From: Pseudomonadota bacterium
GTDB lineage: Bacteria; Pseudomonadota; Gammaproteobacteria; Pseudomonadales; Pseudohongiellaceae
DNA length: 49,685 nucleotides
Assembly: GCA_027623555.1 (NCBI GenBank)
Contig: JAQBSZ010000027.1
Location: 1 to 49,685 of the forward strand
Reading direction: 5' to 3'
The position numbers and the translations under genes are program-made. Positions 47,692-49,685 of this stretch are shown here, piece by piece; position 1 is the first letter of the stretch, and every line of letters begins with the position of its first letter. The notes beneath the pieces are model-generated. The model did no database searches. It was given only the letters and a program-made list of their open reading frames with translations, and was not told the origin of the DNA.

Positions 47692-48647
47692 CGCAACAGT
47701 CAGATGGTACTCATGTAAATACTGAAAAGGTGCCGGGTCGCACAGTCGGTTTTACTGCTATGACGCTGATCATTCTGGCGGTTGCCTTCTGGATGAGCAG
47801 AGAGAGTTCGCGACTCGAGATAAATGATTCCGGCGAAGCAATTGCTACTGGGCCGGCTCTCGAAGGTTTCCGCAGCGATGCCTGGTACTTGCCTGACGAT
47901 GAGTTGCTAGGCTTCGTGGCGGTTGCGGCAGGATCATTCATCATGGGTAGCAATCCTGCACTGGATCGCATGGCCTACGAGAATGAGCGCTGGTCTAATC
48001 TGCGCAGACAGGGTTCGGTGGATTTACCGACATTCTATATTAGCCAATTCGAGACCACGATTTCACAATTTGCAGTCTTTGCCAGATCCAGTGGACTGGA
48101 TATCAGCAATATCGATTTAACTGGTGCAGGTAATCTCCCGATTGCCGGCATCACCTGGACGGAAGCTCTGGCTTATGCGTACTGGTTAGAACAACAGCTG
48201 CGCGAATCGATCGAGACACCGGCAGAGCTCAGAACATTCCTCGAAAGCGGCGCCCGCGTCACCTTGCCCAACGAAGCCGAATGGGAAAAAGCAGCACGAA
48301 GTACAGACGGGAGAGTGTTTGTATGGGGCTCGCAGCCCCGGACCGGGCGCGCCAACTTCAACTCTGATGCACTGAGTCCCGTAGGCGCTCTTGCCTGTCC
48401 CGCATGCAGCTATGGTTTATCTGACATGGCCGGCAATGTCTGGGAACTAACCCGTAGCCCTTTACAGGACTATCCCTATGATCCGGCAGACGATGCCGAG
48501 AATCTATCCGCCGACCCCTTGTATGTCATGCGTGGCGGATCTTATTCCGATCCCATCAACAATGTACGTACTGCTGTGCGTGGTGCCGCAGATCCAGGGG
48601 TTCGCAGTGACACGATCGGCTTTCGCATAGTGATCAGTACCCTCTGA
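47688..48647 (+). CDS. Membrane-anchored FGE-fold (SUMF1-like) protein
   Basis: The 319 residues have one N-terminal membrane helix (about 20-38, TVGFTAMTLIILAVAFWM) and then a formylglycine-generating-enzyme fold: GSFIMGSNP, FYISQFETTISQFAVFA, PIAGITWTEALAYAYWLE, TLPNEAEWEKAARS, GLSDMAGNVWELTRS, MRGGSYSDP and a final TIGFRIV. The catalytic cysteine pair of true formylglycine enzymes is absent (the region reads TAVRGAADPGVRSD), so it should not mature sulfatases. A periplasmic binding or structural role with the upstream RnfD-Sel1 protein is likely. ATGA overlap with that gene implies coupled translation. The stop lies in the first bases of a 300-bp palindrome. Confidence 0.8.
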   Translation: MTQQSDGTHVNTEKVPGRTVGFTAMTLIILAVAFWMSRESSRLEINDSGEAIATGPALEGFRSDAWYLPDDELLGFVAVAAGSFIMGSNPALDRMAYENERWSNLRRQGSVDLPTFYISQFETTISQFAVFARSSGLDISNIDLTGAGNLPIAGITWTEALAYAYWLEQQLRESIETPAELRTFLESGARVTLPNEAEWEKAARSTDGRVFVWGSQPRTGRANFNSDALSPVGALACPACSYGLSDMAGNVWELTRSPLQDYPYDPADDAENLSADPLYVMRGGSYSDPINNVRTAVRGAADPGVRSDTIGFRIVISTL

Positions 48648-48941
48648 GTCTGGGAAATCCCCAGAAAATGTCGAATTACCTCATTGGTTTAGCTTGTTTT
48701 GAGCGATTGCTGCAGGCTTGGAAGGTGTAGGAACCGATGAATTTTAACTACTCGAGTCAGGGGCTGGGATATTATTTGCTCACGGACCTGCGGTCCTGAT
48801 TGTTCGCAAACAACATCCCAGCCCTCGGCTTGAAGTCGAAATTCATAGGCTTCGATTGCTTTCAATCCGCAAACAGAAACGTAAAACAAGTTAATCCACT
48901 GAGTTAATTCGATATTTTCTGGGGATACCTCAGGCTCAGAG
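48642..48941. repeat. 300-bp imperfect palindrome (inverted duplication)
   Basis: The first and last 42 bases, each starting CTCTGAG on their own strand, match at 36 of 42 positions. Matching continues inward with gaps to GGAC-CTGCG-GTCC at 48784-48796, the centre. Read inward from either end, both arms encode related peptides: SEPEVSPENIELTQW from the right and SESGKSPENVELPHW from the left. The left arm then has stop codons, so it is a decayed copy. A partial third copy (about 48976-49009, minus, SETEISPS) follows. No target duplication is visible at the ends. Confidence 0.8.
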
Positions 48942-48970
48942 TCGAATTCAAGATTAAACAAATCCAGCAT
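48689..48970 (-). CDS. Doubtful 93-codon open frame inside the palindrome
   Basis: An uninterrupted frame beginning MLDLFNLEFDSEPEVSPENI. Its first two thirds lie in the right arm and have a protein-like composition (CGLKAIEAYEFRLQAEGWDVV). Its last third is the complementary strand of the left arm and is unlikely to be original coding sequence. It has no Shine-Dalgarno sequence. It may be a truncated remnant of a small gene that was duplicated in inverted form. I do not recognise the family. Confidence 0.25.
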   Translation of the reverse strand: MLDLFNLEFDSEPEVSPENIELTQWINLFYVSVCGLKAIEAYEFRLQAEGWDVVCEQSGPQVREQIISQPLTRVVKIHRFLHLPSLQQSLKTS

Positions 48971-49110
48971 CGGTAAAAATACTTGGGGATATCTCCGTCT
49001 CAGAACTCTTCGTCAACCAATTTCCTGATGCTGCGTTTTACTAATCAGGCAGGGGCTATGTGCCGGTGATTGAATTGGCAATGGCCCTTGCGGCTCTCAG
49101 GAGAATTGCA

Positions 49111-49524
49111 ATGAAATTTACTGCCTTAGCCACAACCATGGGCTTATCCCTGTTCCTCGGCATGAGTGCAGCCCAGGCCAGTCCTCACCCACATCACAGC
49201 CACAAGCGTGTCGTCGTAGTACATAAGGTTGTCGTAAAACCGGCACCGCTGCGCACGGCAATCAGTGGAGTCGCCAGTGTCGTGCGACATACGCTGCCAG
49301 CTGATCACGTTCGGCTAGTTCACAGCGGCCGTACTTACTATGTCCATGATGGTATCTACTATGTGAAAGAACCCCATGGCTATGTTGTGGTACAAGCGGT
49401 AGCCGGTATCAGGCTGACCAGCCTGCCGAGGGGATACACAAGCTACCGAGTGGGCGGAGAAACGCGGTATCGTTTCAACAATGTTCACTACCGGAAAGCT
49501 GGCTCGGTCTACATCGTTGTCTAG
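49111..49524 (+). CDS. Small exported protein with repeated SxxxYYxxxGxxY blocks
   Basis: The 137 residues have a signal peptide (ALATTMGLSLFLGMSAAQA, cleaved near 24), a short His-rich stretch (PHPHHSHKR), a valine/lysine segment, then tandem beta units: LVHSGRTYYVHDGIYYVKEPHG and YRVGGETRYRFNNVHYRKAGS, with LPRGYTSYRV between. This is the layout of DUF6515-like exported proteins of unknown function. The ATG at 49111, nine bases after AGGAG, is chosen over one 51 bases upstream. The stop codon sits in the middle of an 18-bp perfect palindrome. Confidence 0.75.
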   Translation: MKFTALATTMGLSLFLGMSAAQASPHPHHSHKRVVVVHKVVVKPAPLRTAISGVASVVRHTLPADHVRLVHSGRTYYVHDGIYYVKEPHGYVVVQAVAGIRLTSLPRGYTSYRVGGETRYRFNNVHYRKAGSVYIVV

Positions 49525-49531
49525 ACAACGA
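49514..49531. repeat. 18-bp perfect palindrome over a stop codon
   Basis: TCGTTGTCTAGACAACGA is its own reverse complement, and the TAG within CTAG is the stop of the gene ending at 49524. No T run follows, so a terminator is uncertain. Confidence 0.6.
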
Positions 49532-49546
49532 GACAAAGGAAGAGTG

Positions 49547-49685
49547 CTAGGGAGCCTCTGATTAATTATATGACCGCTCTGCGGGAGTCTGGCGCGTACA
49601 GCGGCTAGGCATCGTGCGCAGGGAATGGCAGCGTCCTTCGCAAGCGCGACAACGCCGCGGCTGTGCGCGCCAGGCCCCGCCCGAA
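49547..49685 (+). repeat. CTAG-anchored dispersed repeat, right-edge copy
   Basis: Starts CTAGGGAGCCTCTGATTAAT and matches the left-edge copy (8-57, opposite strand) over 50 bases. It then continues to the window end. Beyond the shared part, CTGGCGCG-TACAGC-GGC (49589-49605) can pair with 49654-49673, so the element contains a GC-rich hairpin. No transposase frame is visible in the 139 bases available. Confidence 0.65.

Noticed and set aside
47688..48647. Sulfatase-maturing formylglycine enzyme
   Set aside because: The required cysteine pair is missing, and no sulfatase gene is nearby.
48689..48970. A confident 93-residue gene
   Set aside because: Its last third is antisense to the other arm of a palindrome and it has no ribosome site; kept only as a low-confidence entry.

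Overview
The window looks like core chromosome of a marine, Pseudomonas-like gammaproteobacterium. I see no tRNA, rRNA, CRISPR array, prophage or complete transposase gene. The strongest taxonomic hint is gene order. The set psd-rhdA-rsgA-orn-queG, the divergent tolC/thiC pair, nudF-DUF1249-cpdA-yqiA-parE-parC, an AhpA/YtjB-like gene and a degenerate GGDEF-EAL (FimX-like) gene is the same set I recall, rearranged, from the queG-to-tolC part of the Pseudomonas aeruginosa chromosome. A monomeric NADP isocitrate dehydrogenase, an NhaD-type Na+/H+ antiporter and a proteobacterial dedicated sortase (Pds) regulatory set fit a marine lifestyle. The exact clade cannot be fixed from the window.

Layout. 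1-4.1 kb: serA (minus) divergent from a D-2-hydroxyglutarate dehydrogenase, a cold-shock protein, then rpiA. 4.1-9.8 kb: psd, rhdA and rsgA (minus), orn (plus), queG and a methionine-type aminotransferase (minus). 9.9-16.7 kb: tolC and thiC divergent, an M14 carboxypeptidase, a DAHP synthase and a DUF924 gene. 16.8-21.6 kb: a glutathione transferase, then the Pds set pdsO (minus) and pdsR-pdsS (plus), with no sortase or LPXTG substrate in the window. 21.6-30.3 kb: DUF2889, ppiC, arsC, nudF, DUF1249, cpdA, yqiA, parE and parC. 30.4-36.1 kb: two membrane or second-messenger-like proteins, then the translation-rescue locus epmB / efp-epmA, in which EpmB makes beta-lysine, EpmA ligates it to Lys34 of EF-P, and EF-P relieves polyproline stalling. 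36.1-45.3 kb: a D-amino-acid-type aminotransferase, a GNAT acetyltransferase, monomeric IDH, a secreted beta-propeller, NhaD, a LysE-type exporter and two secreted proteins of unknown function. 45.3-49.7 kb: a His-rich lipoprotein, a membrane protein that joins an RnfD/UnbU-like domain to Cys-rich Sel1-like repeats, an FGE-fold protein coupled to it, and a small exported protein.

The most unusual material is in the non-coding or overlapping DNA. (i) A CTAG-anchored repeat sits at both window edges in opposite orientation. Shorter copies lie inside, and in three cases the anchor's TAG is the stop codon of a gene. (ii) A 28-bp tandem array of hairpin-forming units starts inside the 3' end of epmB, at the codons for its probable PLP lysine. 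(iii) A 300-bp imperfect palindrome follows the FGE-fold gene, and its two arms encode related peptides. The best candidate for an undescribed protein system is the RnfD-Sel1 fusion with its translationally coupled FGE-fold partner. All gene calls come from reading the translated sequences against remembered families. No database search was run.
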